A stretch of DNA of 64,000 nucleotides from [Phialemoniopsis] sp. UDSM-2020 (Eukaryota; Ascomycota; Sordariomycetes; Thyridiales; Thyridiaceae): the NCBI GenBank assembly GCA_018873225.1, contig JAEILZ010000003.1, positions 2,170,001 through 2,234,000 on the forward strand, written 5' to 3'. The notes below the pieces were generated by a model. It ran no database searches and had not been told where the DNA came from. It saw only the letters and a program-made list of their open reading frames with translations. The translations under genes and the position numbers were made by a program. Below are positions 44,132 to 56,200 of this stretch, in pieces; within the stretch, counting starts at the first letter, position 1; each line of letters starts with the position of its first letter.

Positions 44132-46624
44132 ATGATCGGATATCCCACGACGACAACCAGAGCACATCCGACCAGCACAATGTTATTATATAGCCGTGTA
44201 GCCGCACCCAAGGTTCCCAAGAGACGGTCACGAGCCGGTGAGTGCCACAACACTGTTCTTGTTCCCTCTCCCAATCCACATGGCATCGGCCGCGCCTCAA
44301 TGAGGTAAAACCCGTGCCCCATGTGACACCGAGATCTCAAGCATTCCCCAATCTATTGAGTCCCCTCTCAATGCCTTGCTACGATACTAGATTTTCTAAC
44401 ACGAGTTATTTGTGGCGTTCATTCAGGGTGTTCCTACTGGTAAGTACATCCATCCCTTCGGGTGCCTTGGATAAACTTGTTCTAACGTGTCCGATAGCAA
44501 AGACAAGGTATGCGCAATTATGGATCTCATCGGCTCGACCCCTCAGGGAACGATGGACTAGCTTTGACAGATCACTATGGTTCTGGACTCAAGCCATGTT
44601 TGGATTCCATGCTAACAGTACACAGAAGAAGAAATGCAACGAGGAGCGCCCGCAATGCGGCAGGTGCGCCGAGCGTGGCCTCAACTGCACCTACGAGGCC
44701 GTCAAACCTCGTCAGCGCAGAAAGCGCGATTCATCTGTTGCACACACCCTAGACGGAGCCTCGGCGAGCCTTTCTCACACCGCTACCTACAGCCCGTCTC
44801 GCAGGTTGTCCGATCTCAGTCGTCACAGCCGGAGCAGCTCCCCCGAGGAGTTCTTTGCACACGACGGCGGCTTCCAGGACCCTGGAGACAGGATACACCA
44901 TGGCAGAGCTTTCAGCCCTCTCAGCAGTAATTTTGATACAGCGTCACTGGCGACCTACCAGTCTACTGAGCTGCCCATTCTCTCCCCGCTGGGATCAGTA
45001 TCATTCGACTTCCCGATCGAGTCTGAGGATAGCATCAGCTCCTACCGGGCCGAAGGGGAAGTTGGCGACTCTCTGACATCACCCAATGCAGGTGCCGTCA
45101 TCCTTCCATCGAGGTCTCTTTATCCCGATCTTGCGATGATCGCACCATGCCCCATAGGCTCACCTTTGCGGGAATTCCACGTTCCGGCGTTTCTCGAGTT
45201 CTCTGATCGCCCCAACCGACGGGCCTTGGTGGATCACTTCTGCAACGTCTTATCACATTTGATCGTGTTCAGGGAAGAGACTGGAAACCCGTTTCAACAA
45301 CTGCTATTACCGCTGTCCACGCAGAGTCTGCCTGTCATGAATGCCATATACGCCCTAGCCAGCGCCCACCTAGAGAATCGAGGTGTGGAAAACGGCGAAC
45401 GATCACTGTACTTCCACAATCAAGCTATTCAAGGGCTAGCGCGCCTGATCCAGAACGATGCCAAGCGAAAGCGAACCGAGATACTGGCAGCTATCATGCT
45501 ACTCGTCTACTATGAGGTGGTAAGTGTACCCTGTCGGTTTCAAACATGACTTGTCACGCTAAGTGAAATATTCCTCAGCTTGTTCAGAAGGGGCGGTCCA
45601 ATATTGTAGATGGACATCTCAAGGGTGCAATGTCAATCATGTCGTCTAATACAGAGGCTCCCGACCCTGCAGCCGTCTTCCTGGAACGGGTATGTCGCGC
45701 TCCGCGTGATACATTATTCGCTATACAGCGAAGGATGACTAACGCTATGGAACATAGGCTTTCAGATTTTACGACGTTATCGCAGCCTTATCCTTTGGTA
45801 CTGCGCCATTGTCGACAGCTCCGGCCGCTGGTTGCCTCATCCCGTTTCCGCCTATTGGTGCCCCAGAGTTCTCATCCTTGAGCAACGTGGATACGTTATT
45901 GGGCATGGCAACGACTCTTTGGCCTATTATTCACCGTCTTTCTAACCTGCGTTCTCTGAAAAGCGAGCTTCAAGTGGCAGTGCAAGCGAACACGGCGACA
46001 ACAAAAATTGCCGTTCTTCGTACCGAGCTTCAAACAACGGCCGAAGCGATAGAAGCTGCCCTAGGACAGTGGATGCCCTGCCTTCCACCAAACTTCTCTT
46101 CTGACCAAGACGATGTTACTAAGGTGACCAAGAGCGAGCCTCAGGATGGAGCGGATGCTGTGGCAGAAGCTGGGAGAATCCACTCGATCCTTAACAACGC
46201 ACTCGCATATCGGCATAGCGCCTTGGTATACCTCTACCGCACGATATATGGCTATAGTAGAGCCAACCCCCGCGTCCAAACCCAGGCCCACCTTGCTCTT
46301 ACACACTGCGTTGCGACTGTCTCTCACGCCGGCCCAATGGGCGCGCTTTTATGGCCTTTATTCGTCGCGGCATGCGAGGCTGTCAGCCATGATGACCGCG
46401 AGCTGACACGGAGGGCATTTGATGCAGTGGGGAAGCGTCAGGGTATGGTCAATATCGAACGGGCGAGGGATATCGTGCAAGAGGTCTGGCGGAGAGCCGA
46501 CATCGCCGAAGCGAGAGAGAAAGAGGGCGGGCAGAGCGCTTGCGGCTCGACTGAGGGGACACAAGGCGTGGATCTTTGGAGACAAGTCAGCCAAGAGATG
46601 GGGGTTAATATTGTGTTTGGTTAA
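44132..46624 (+). CDS. Zn2Cys6 transcription factor with micro-exon-encoded zinc cluster
   Basis: Six exons: 44132-44237, 44427-44439 (13 bp), 44498-44507 (10 bp), 44626-45519, 45579-45689 and 45758-46624; 666 residues. Only with both micro-exons does the zinc cluster appear: C37-SY-C40-x6-C47-x6-C54-GR-C57-x6-C64, preceded by basic [10 protein letters not shown] and followed by the linker [14 protein letters not shown]. Each intron has a GT donor and an AG acceptor and several show a CTAAC-like branch site. The rest matches the Fungal_trans_2 family ([48 protein letters not shown], and [17 protein letters not shown]), as in regulators of the acr-2 type. It should bind DNA in the nucleus; the targets are unknown. 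The start could be 44132 or 44180 (codon 17). It is divergent from the Cys-rich membrane protein gene. Confidence 0.88.
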
Positions 46625-49390
46625 AGGTGTCACGCGACAGACAGTGATCGGTCCGGCCATTCATACGGCTGGTGTAGCGTCCCAGTTTCATAACTGGGTC
46701 AAATGAGCGAGCGTAAGCCAGGGCAGGAGGCGCAAAAGGGGCAAGATGTCTTGCAAAACTGTTCATGAGAGCCTTACGACGGCAAGGCAAGATCGAGGAA
46801 GCGCCAGAAGCGATCATCCCTTTACCCGTGGAACGTAGACCTTGGCTTGGGAACGGCGTTTGTGTTGTTCGTGCTCGACCAGGCACTTCACTTGAGAACG
46901 GAGGATGTTTTCAGGGGTCATGTAATAATACTAGGGCAATGAGCAAAGACGAGAGAACAGGGTAATGTACAATACCTTACGAGCGCTGATGCAGCTAGAA
47001 AAGAGGCCTGCACTGAAGTCAGAGCGGCTCTAGTTGTGGAAAAATGCGGTCCAGTTTCACAAGTGCGGTCCATGTGGTTCGTGAAAGTCTGTAAGTTGGT
47101 ACGGTTGCGAAACAGCACTGAAGTGTACGCGATGTATTAGGAGAGATAAAAGTAGGTTATAGGGCAATAGTACCCGACCAGGCTCGATGATCGATTTCTA
47201 GGGGGCAAGGTACAGATTTCGAGCTGTTCGATCTCGTACCTATCCCGAGCACCAGGCTGGAATTTAGGCTAAGATGTTGTCCACGCGGACTCAAGGAAAG
47301 TAAGGCGCCACGACAAAGCCTATGCCGAGGAGATCGGCGGGCGGCCTTGTTTGAAGAGATGAGGTAAGGCTTAGACAGAAAGTCAATAGCAGAGACGACG
47401 AATGGCCATTTCGCTCTGAGTGGCCACTTCCATTGTCTCTGAGGCTCGGGTGCTACGTAATATGCCCATGGCTATCGATACGAACCGGAGGGTTGGTTAG
47501 GGGTGCTTCACATTCATTGCTAATCAAGTCATCAAATGATTGTACATGCTAAAATCCTACTGTGTCATCAAAGGATGTTTGCTGGTCAAGGGCAGTTCGA
47601 ATCGAGAACCACCGGATAGAACTCCTGGATGATGTACCGTGCAGGACGGGAGAGTACCTGGGAAAACGTGTGCCGTTGTCGTTTCGCCCAACGCTGGTGC
47701 AACGTGATGATGCGTCGCAGGGAAGATCAAGGATTTAAGCAGTGGTTCAAGACATGCATGCTGATCGAGGAAGAGGGCTCTGAAGCCAGGTCTTGGCGGG
47801 ACCGGGAAGAGCGGAGCTGCGCCGGGATGAAAACGGGAGGGGATTCGTTTGGGAGAGACCTCCATGTGGAGTGATATCGATATTGTGCAGAGTTAGACAT
47901 CTAGACACGACTTTAGGTACTTCCATGACTGGCACAACATGACAGCTCGATAGGTACTTAAGTAGTCAGACGCAGCAAGATTTCGTTTTTCATACTTTGG
48001 CTGACTAGAAAAAGAAAGCAGAAACGCAAAACAAGAGTTACATAACGTGTGCGCCTGGTCATGCATGCAGATGCGTTGCTTTTTTCGGTCTGAAGTGGAT
48101 GTGGCATGAAGACCAAGTACATGGGCTCAGGACGACGAGAGTGACAAGTCGGATTCCATCAACCTTGTATGGTTAGACATCGCAGATTTGAGGTGAGAAT
48201 GAGAATTACAGTATCCCATTTCCGAATGATGCATGGAAAGGGGCAGACAAGCTAAGTAGTCGCAAGATTCAGAGATGCATCGACTTCTAAGGTCGGACGC
48301 TGGAGATCTGGATACCATACCTCAAGGTCTGAAGCGAGCCCCAACTCGAAGAACGAACCAAGGGTGCAACTCCCAGGAAGGGAAAGTAAAAACCTAGATA
48401 TCTGACTAAGTACCTAGGTAGGCAGATGGCACCAGTTCTGATTTGCAAAGAACTTCAATTGTTAATTTCCGCCAAAGTGCTAAGTATCTACGGAGGCACC
48501 TTGAGGGGAGCTTGGGGAGCTGGGCCTGGGGTTGGGGCACTAATGACACCCCCACCCGGGGCAAGTGTCTCCTGGTGCAAATCCCTCCAGTTGCTGGATG
48601 GGATGGATCCATCATCCCCAACCCCAATCCCTGATGCCATCCCACACCCCCATCTATGCATGGATTCCTACACGCCGATGATCGCATTTGTCCTATTCAA
48701 ACACTACTTTGCCTGTATGCCCGCTTTTACTTTTTCCTTCCCTTCCATTTCCCCCTTCTGAGAGCTCTTCTGTCCACTCGGTTGCTTTGGCTCCCACCCA
48801 ACTCTTTCTAATTTTGGGAACTCAGTGCTGCTTTGGATCAACTGAGATTGTGAGCCGGGCTGGCCCAGACATATCGCAAGCCCCGTCTTCCGGCTGGTCC
48901 ACAAGCTAATACCTACGCCTCGCCGCTAATTGTGGCCGACCATACTTACTTTCTCGCCGATACCCCTCCACGATAACCCGATCATTGAATTTTTTCCAAG
49001 CAATATCTGCATGCGCAAATCGGCAGCAACCAGTTCAAAACTGGAGGATTGATTGAGGCTTGGTGGCACCGCTGCGACTGGACTTGAGCTTATTTGATTC
49101 AAGCTCCAGATTGCGACCTCTGGTCTGTTGGACGCACACGAGAACCCTACATACACATAGAACCAGCCCCTTCCATACCGCCAATCCCTAAAAGCACACC
49201 AAGCCGAGTCTGCTCAGAGCCATTATCCTCCTTTGCGACAAGCTGCGAGCTCGATTCTTCTGTTCGAGCTATCCTAGCTGCGTGATCGTTGCGAACCCCA
49301 CAAGCTAGACGCACGTACCGCAAGCTCGTCCTGGACCACTTCTCGTCAACCATCCAGCATCATGGTCTCGCGCCGTGACAGTGCGCCGCC
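46625..49390. other. Large intergenic region between two Zn2Cys6 regulators
   Basis: 2.8 kb. No supported gene; frames here are under 112 codons. A TACCTAGGTAGGC motif is at 48411-48423 and a GATAGGTACTTAAG segment near 47950. The last 450 bp are the promoter and leader of the downstream regulator, with a short uORF at 49362-49394. Confidence 0.55.
48411..48423. promoter_or_regulatory. CCTAGGTAGG-type palindromic motif
   Basis: TACCTAGGTAGGC with a central palindrome (TACCTAGGTA). The same core is at 18439-18449, with related half-sites elsewhere in the gene-poor DNA. The function is unknown. Confidence 0.35.
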
Positions 49391-49394
49391 ATGA
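49362..49394 (+). promoter_or_regulatory. uORF overlapping the regulator start codon (ATGA)
   Basis: An ATG at 49362 opens a ten-codon frame (MVSRRDSAPP) whose TGA at 49392-49394 overlaps the main ATG at 49391-49393 in the sequence ATGA. This stop-start overlap is seen directly. It would allow reinitiation or leaky scanning to set the level of the transcription factor. Confidence 0.6.
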
Positions 49395-52300
49395 CCACCC
49401 TCACCAAGGGAGCTTTGCCACCACCTCGGCAGCTCCGCTTCGTCAATAATCAGGGCCAGCCGCCCTCGAAACGAAGACGCATCAATGCTGCGTGAGTCCG
49501 GCCACCCTGATCCTCAGTAGACTGAACGCTTTCGTATGTAATGTGTCGACTAACCCGAGACGTCTAGATGTCTGACCTGCCGAAAACGGAAAACACGATG
49601 CGCTGGAGAACGACCGACTTGCTCTACATGCGTTAAAAATGGACATGTTTGCCTTGGCTATTCGGATCTCGTAGAAAGCAAAAAGGATCTTTCCCACGAC
49701 TCGGCGAGGAACGAGAGGGAGGATACGGACCTGGAGGAAGCTCTCGACCACGACTTCTCAGAGGACGATGAGGAAGACGAGAAGCGACATGCCAAGTCAC
49801 AACATGGGACTAAGCAGTATGCACATGCGCAGGGCGAGGCTTCGCGGAGAGACTCTGGCGGTTCCAGCACAACGACGACCGCGTCTAACGCCAGGCCGAG
49901 GACGGCGAGCAATGACTGGGAACAGGACCACCATCATGGCCCCCACAGCCAGTCTCAGCACACAAGACGACCGACATACCCACGATCAATCTCGTTCTCG
50001 GAGGACGGACGCAGCTCAAACAACCGGTCCCCACTACAGACGCATCACACTGAGAGCCACAGGGTTCCTTACTTTAGATATTTTGGACCAACTGCCATAG
50101 TTCCTGGTTACAAGCAGATGGTGGTCAATATCTCTTCTAGAGACCGCCGCCGCAGCCGCGGTGGCTCCTTTTCTGCCCCGTCACCTGCGTCTTTGTCCTC
50201 GGACCACAGAGCCATGTTCGCATCAGCCGCCCAGACCGAACCCTTGTTCGAAGCCGTGGAAGACCTACCGGTTTACGATTTAAACGACATCTCACCGGTT
50301 CACCAGCTTATTTTGAACTTGGTCAGGACTTTCTTCGTCCACTTGGGATGCAATTATCCATTTCTTCGAGAGGAAAAGTTTCTCCGCATGGTCAAAGAGA
50401 AACGTGTGGAACCAATACTTGTAGACGCAATGTGCGCTCTTGCTGCACGATTTTCCGACTTGTCGATATTTACAGATGGGGGTGACTCCTCTATTCCCCG
50501 CTCAGAGTACGGACATGTATTTGCGCAACGGGCGAGGGCTGCCACCGTAGACACTTTCCCGTGTCCCACCGTGGGTGCCGTTCAAGCCTGTCTTTTGATG
50601 GCCTATGAAGGCTTCGGAGCCGACCAAGACAGCGCCTTATGGATGTATCTCGGTTTAGCAATCCGAATGGCCGTCGATTTAGGCTTGCAGAAAAAGGTTG
50701 GAGTGATGTACCAAGGACAGAGAGACCCATGGTATACAAGAGCTGGGAATCGCACAAGTGGCGACAACGATCTGCTGGACCAGAAGCCAGGCGCCGACAA
50801 CGAGACGCTGAGCACTGAGGAGCAGCATGAAGTGGAGCAAGAAAGGATGGATACTTTCTGGGCGGTTTTCGTCCTCGACCGCGTCATCTCCTCGGGCACT
50901 GGCCGGCCAGTCACCTTCAGGGACGATGATTTCGAGCTGACCCTCCCCGAAGCAACTCTGGACCCTGCATTTGGCCTGCCTGCCCCTTTTCCTACTTTCA
51001 TCCGGATCATTCATCTTTACGGTCGTGCATCGGATATCCTCAATAACATCAGGAATGCACGAGACCTCACGCGAGACAAGATGAAGAAATTAGCACAAAT
51101 GGAGAACGAACTCACGAAGCTATACCAAAAGCAAGATCCGCACCTCCATTTCAACGCCTCGAACTTTCAGGACTACGTCAAAGCTGGACAGGGCACCACC
51201 TTCATCCTCTTGCATTTCTGGTTCCACGCGCTCATCATCATCTTGCATCAACCCACACTTCTCACGCCGTTTGAGAGCTTGAGTCGTACACATCAGCTGC
51301 TGCCCAACAGCCGCGAACTTTCGATGTCAAGTGCGAAGACTATTGCCGACATCCTTGCTTTCGCCGAACTTATTGATCCAAAAAGCTTCATTGGGAACCC
51401 ATTCACGTCGCAGCCGATGTATATAGCAGCTTGTGCGTTCCTCATGGAGTCCGTGGCCAACTCCTCTCAGCCTGCGTCGCGCGAGGTGACGCCGCCAACG
51501 GACAACAAGAGAGACCCTTCCCAGTCTTCAAGCTACAGGACAGGCTATCAAGCAGCTCCCTCAAAACATTCGTTGCTCACATCAGCCGCCAATCAGAATT
51601 ATCAGCGGTGTTACAAGTCTCTGCAGCAGCTGAACACGTATTGGGGAGGCGTACGGTACATCCTTACTGCGCTTGATCAGAAGTCAAAGGGCATATGGGA
51701 CTGTGAGACTTACACCAACGAAGAGTATGAGAGTGCCAAGTTACCGCGAAAAGAGTCCCTGAAGCCATTCCCGGGCTTTGAGCACCCGGCGTCCCCCAAT
51801 GTGCCCCCTATCGCTTGGTCACTTACAGGGACGACCAACTCGCCCAACTCGAGCCTCACACTACTTTATCAGAACAATGCCAGTGCGATGGCATCGCATG
51901 GCGTACCTTCAACCCAGCAGCCTCAGCATTCCGGCCCGGTATCGGCAGCGACACCACCTGGGAATATGATATACGACCCGATTCGGCAGAGTCTTCCGGG
52001 TACCATGTTCCCTCCAGCTTTGCCGCAAGCCCATTTGTCTGCCGTCAGGTACTCCGCCCAGCAAAACAAACCCCTTAATTCGCAATCGCACATCCCGCTG
52101 GGAGCAACATCGAGCAGGAGTTTCTCCAGGTTTGACCCTCATATGGCCGACGCAGTCGGGCCATCAAGCCCTGAAAATGAACGTGGTATGCGCACGAGCA
52201 CATCCATGCATGGCCATTCTCAGCAACAAGCAGCGCCACCCACCAGCTCTTTCGCCCCATCTCCCAACTACGAGACGAGTGTTTTGCCTGGTGCGTCGCC

Positions 52301-52589
52301 TTCAAGCAACTTGGGCGACAACCACACTCAGAACATTGCCGACAGCCTTGGTGGGGGCAATCCTTTCCCGCCAGATTTTGCCCAGAGTGGGCTGGCCTCG
52401 GGCTCTTATGCATATCTGGGGCCGATGCCCATTACCGATGTCATCACCTTTGATAGTCAGGAGATTGACATTGGCTCGCTGGGCCTGCCGAACGAGATGA
52501 TGCCTGCGTGGTTTGAATATCTCCCCGGCGACGTGCTGAATATGTTTGAGAGCGGCATGAATGGCGGCAATCATCAGCAAATGGGCTGA
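49391..52589 (+). CDS. Zn2Cys6 / Fungal_trans transcription factor, 1040 residues
   Basis: Exons 49391-49491 and 49568-52589 (intron 76 bp). The intron splits the codon just before the zinc cluster: KRRRINAA then C35-LT-C38-x6-C45-x6-C52-ST-C55-x6-C62. An acidic, Ser-rich stretch (ALDHDFSEDDEEDEK) follows, then PYFRYFGPTAIVPGYKQMVV, a conserved segment seen upstream of the middle-homology region in this family. The Fungal_trans domain spans about 275-540 (LILNLVRTFFVHLGCNYPFL, LAIRMAVDLGLQKKVGVM, RVISSGTGRPVTFRDDDFEL). The tail is Ser/Pro/Gln-rich and ends with acidic-hydrophobic activation-like sequence (EIDIGSLGLPNEMMPAWFEY). It should act as a nuclear DNA-binding regulator; the target pathway is not evident. 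The ATG at 49391 is chosen because it leads directly into the spliced frame. Confidence 0.94.
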
Positions 52590-53236
52590 CTGGTCCCCTA
52601 ATTTGATATCCCCGAAGAATCCTCTTGGATCAGAACGCGTTTCTTTCCCTGGCGTTGTCATGATGAAATGAAATTATGTCCTCACGGCATTCTCAAAAGA
52701 TACCATGTTTTATAACTGTTTGGCATTATATGTACCATCGTTGCATAGTTCTAATCAATCTTTTTGTACAAAAAGTAAAACTACAAACGTATGGATGGGT
52801 TGGTTGGTGACGCGATATGGATGCAAGATTTGACCAGACGACCTGGGCCTGCGTATGATTCCACACGTAGATAAAAACATTATGACAGTCACGCCGAGGC
52901 ATCCCATTCTGTTGCACTGATCTTTCTAAAAGAATAAAGACTTGAAGGCGTTTTATTTTCGCATACACGCTAGAAACACTTATCAACCCACAGCCCTCTT
53001 TGACATATACGTACATGCGAACCGGCCTACACCCACTCGCTCGCTCACCGTCCGCTACAGGAAAATGCCACCAGGCAGGTTTACCAGATGCGAGCCGTAC
53101 TTGCCCTCAAATAAAACGTCCGCCACCTGTTCAGAGTACCTCCCCCGGGTATACCGTGCCAAACAGGAACAAATAGAAAGAAGAACTGCCAAAAGAAAAA
53201 CCTCTCAAATACCGTCATCAAGACATCGTACATCAA
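52590..53236. other. Intergenic between convergent genes
   Basis: 647 bp of 3' flank for the regulator and for the Snt1-like gene, AT-rich around 52660-52760 and 52860-52980. No gene is recognised. Confidence 0.6.
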
Positions 53237-56200
53237 CTACCGGTACCTATCAGGGGCACGGCCGTAGTCTTCGTGAGGCCGCAGTGTCCTCGGCAGAATG
53301 CCCGGCCCTTGGTTCTGGTCTCGTGGGTCCCGGCCCATGTCCCTCATTTGCACGTCTCTGGGATCCTGCGTGCCATATGGACCCCCGGGCGGCGGGCCCC
53401 TCGAGTCATAGGCGCCGACCGGTGTGTAGCTGCGCGGCGGGCCCGGGTCCCTGAGATCTCTGCTCTGAGGTGGGCCCGGGGTGCTGGTGTACCTGGGGTA
53501 AGGACCCTGTGGAGGGGGCGGCGCGTGGCCTTCGCCAGGGCGAGGACCTGGCGTCGAGGAGTAGCGGCCGCCTAGAGAGTGCGAATGTTGATGCTGCGGT
53601 CTCCCATCATGAACCGGATACCCTGGCCCGCCCCGGTCATCACGCATGCTCATGTGATGAGGAGGTGGTTGCGAAGGGCCACCCGTTGCCCAGGACGGCT
53701 GTGGTGGCATGGAGGTACTTGAAGGGGGTTTAGGAGGCCCGCCATGCTGCGCGCCCCAAGCCGACTGGGTCGGTGGCTGGGAGGCTTTCGGGGGTGCGTT
53801 CTGCGGCCACGGGCTCTGCTGGGGAGGACCTCGTGTGTCTGGCGTAGGCCAGGAGGTCTCCCTGCTTGGCGGCGGCTGCTCCCTCCGCCCAGAGGCAGAA
53901 GTCGGATGTACTGCATATTGAGGGGTTGGAGACGCGGAGTGCGGCTGCGAGACAGCCGCGTTATAGGGTGAGTAAGATGGGGGTGGTCCTTGATAGCCCA
54001 TTGGCTGCTGCTGACTCGGAGGTGGGTAGTGATGAACCTGCGGCGAATTTGACGGGGGTCTTTGATGCTGAGATTGATATGGGTGTTGGGAATAGTAATC
54101 ACGTTCAGCCGAGGCCGATTCGATGGGCGAGATAATGGGAGGACGCTGAGGGTTCATCTGCTGAGGCTGGGGTGACTGATTGCTGTACGGCTTTAGGCTG
54201 GGCATAGCGGACTGCGGAGGTGCATTTCGCGAATAAGGCGCGTAGCCAGTTGGCTCGGGCTCACGACGCAGGGGAACTGGGGCAGCCGGTGGCGGTGCCC
54301 GAGATCCCATGCTTGGAGGCGGAGTAGGTGAAGGCTTGACTGTTGACGAGACTTCACTGACCCTCTGTGGAAGGGGATCATCGTTCAGCAAAGCCATGAG
54401 ATTAGACCTCTTTTGAGCTGGCTCGGGTGCTCGAAGGGAGGGGGCCGCGGATGGCGTAGATGCTTGCGAGGAAGGTGTGCCATACGGCTCGCCAGTCCCC
54501 GAACGATGGATGGGAGCCTGTGGCGTTGCGGTCATGGGCTCGCCCATCAAGCCTCTCATGCCCGGCTGTGTGGGTGGGTAGGATTGCGATGGGGGGATAT
54601 TGGCACGAGACCGACTGGCTGAGAATGGTTCGTTCCTCAGCGGCGCACCACGAGCCGGACCCTGTGAGGCAAAGGGCTCATGAGGATGGCCAACATCGGG
54701 TTCTTGTTTGAGCCGTGCCTGGTCTATCGGTCGCGGATCCTCCCTCTGCTGCATCTGTCGCTGTGCCTGTCTTTGAGCCAAAGATTGAAGCTGTGCGTCA
54801 ACATCATTGTTCCATGCGGACGGGCGGTCCGACATTGGTACAGGGGCCGGTTTCTGGGTTGTTCGACCTGGTTGGTGCAGCGCAGGCTCGACCTCTCGGT
54901 CCGTGAATGCGAACTGAGCCACAGGAGCTCTCAGAGGGTGTGTTGTCGGCGACATTGCTTGGCTTGTCACCTGCGGGCTTCCGTGCTGCTGGGCACTCAA
55001 TGAAGGCGGTGCGCTTGCTTGCACAAGCCCTGGCTGACCAGGGGGCGCTTGGGCGATAGCAACGGGAACCTGGAAACGGTTCATTGCCTGTCCCAGCCCT
55101 TGGGGCGCAGAAGTCTCAGCCTTCGAGGGTATCACATCCTCAAGGGCGTCAGCTGCAGCCAAAGGTCTAGGAGCTCCATGTGGCGTATCATATCTCTTCC
55201 TTGGCCCTGTGGTAGGAGTGGGGGGTGCTGGGCGTTTCTCTCCACGAAGTCGCTTCGCATCGGCCTCGGTGGCTATCCTCTCCCATTCTGTCTTACCGCC
55301 ATCTTTCTGTCGGACGTAATAGTTTTTAACCTTTTTTCGCAAGTGTCAGCACGGGTCTCTGTACAGTAAAGGGTGGGGGGAAAGTAATCGTACCATCACG
55401 GCCGTCTTAGTTTGCATATGAGCGGCAATGGAGCTCCAATCTGTTCCGAAAGCACGAAGCAATCCGGGGAAATCATTGGACTCGGAGACACTCCAGTAGC
55501 TGGATGCCTGCTGAGGTGTGCGGGTACGATCGGGCTGCGCTAGCTCGAAAGTTGGTATGCCCGATTGGGGTGGGGGAGGCTCCGGGCGGAGCGAAGGAGG
55601 TGCCATAACCTCTGATATCGATGACGCCGCCGGAACCGCCCTTTCTACACCAAGGATAGGAGGTGGCGCTCCAATCGGAGCCTGCATACCGGCCGGGGGG
55701 ACCTCGAATTGTGTGGTTAAGCGCGTACCCTCTGTAGGGGGTTGCGAAGATGCCAGATCGGGTGCCTGGACCCGCGAATTAGACCGTGATCGCGCTGCTT
55801 TGGCGGTGGTGGGCGGCGTTGGCACAAGTGCCTGAGCCTGCTTGGTTTGCTTTGGCTCTTTCTCCTTCACTGCTCGCTTGCGGCCCCTTCGGCCTCCCTC
55901 AGGCTTTTCGGCACCGCTGTCGTTCTTAGACTCATTTGCTGCGCCTCTTCGACGACCAGGCGTCCCGGCAGGAGTGTTTCCATCCGAGTCGGCAGCGGGG
56001 GTCGCCTCAAAGTTGAAAGTCGGGGCAGCAGCACGGCGGGGCCGGCGCCTCTCCCCGTTTTCGCCAGTCTCATGGTTCTCCTCAGTCTCGTTCTCGCCAT
56101 TGCCCAACTCCGAAACGAGAGCACTAGACCGCTGTTTACGACTCCCCTTCTTGCGCCTCCTAGGCTGCTTCTTGAGCTTCTCCTTAAGATTAAGATCACG

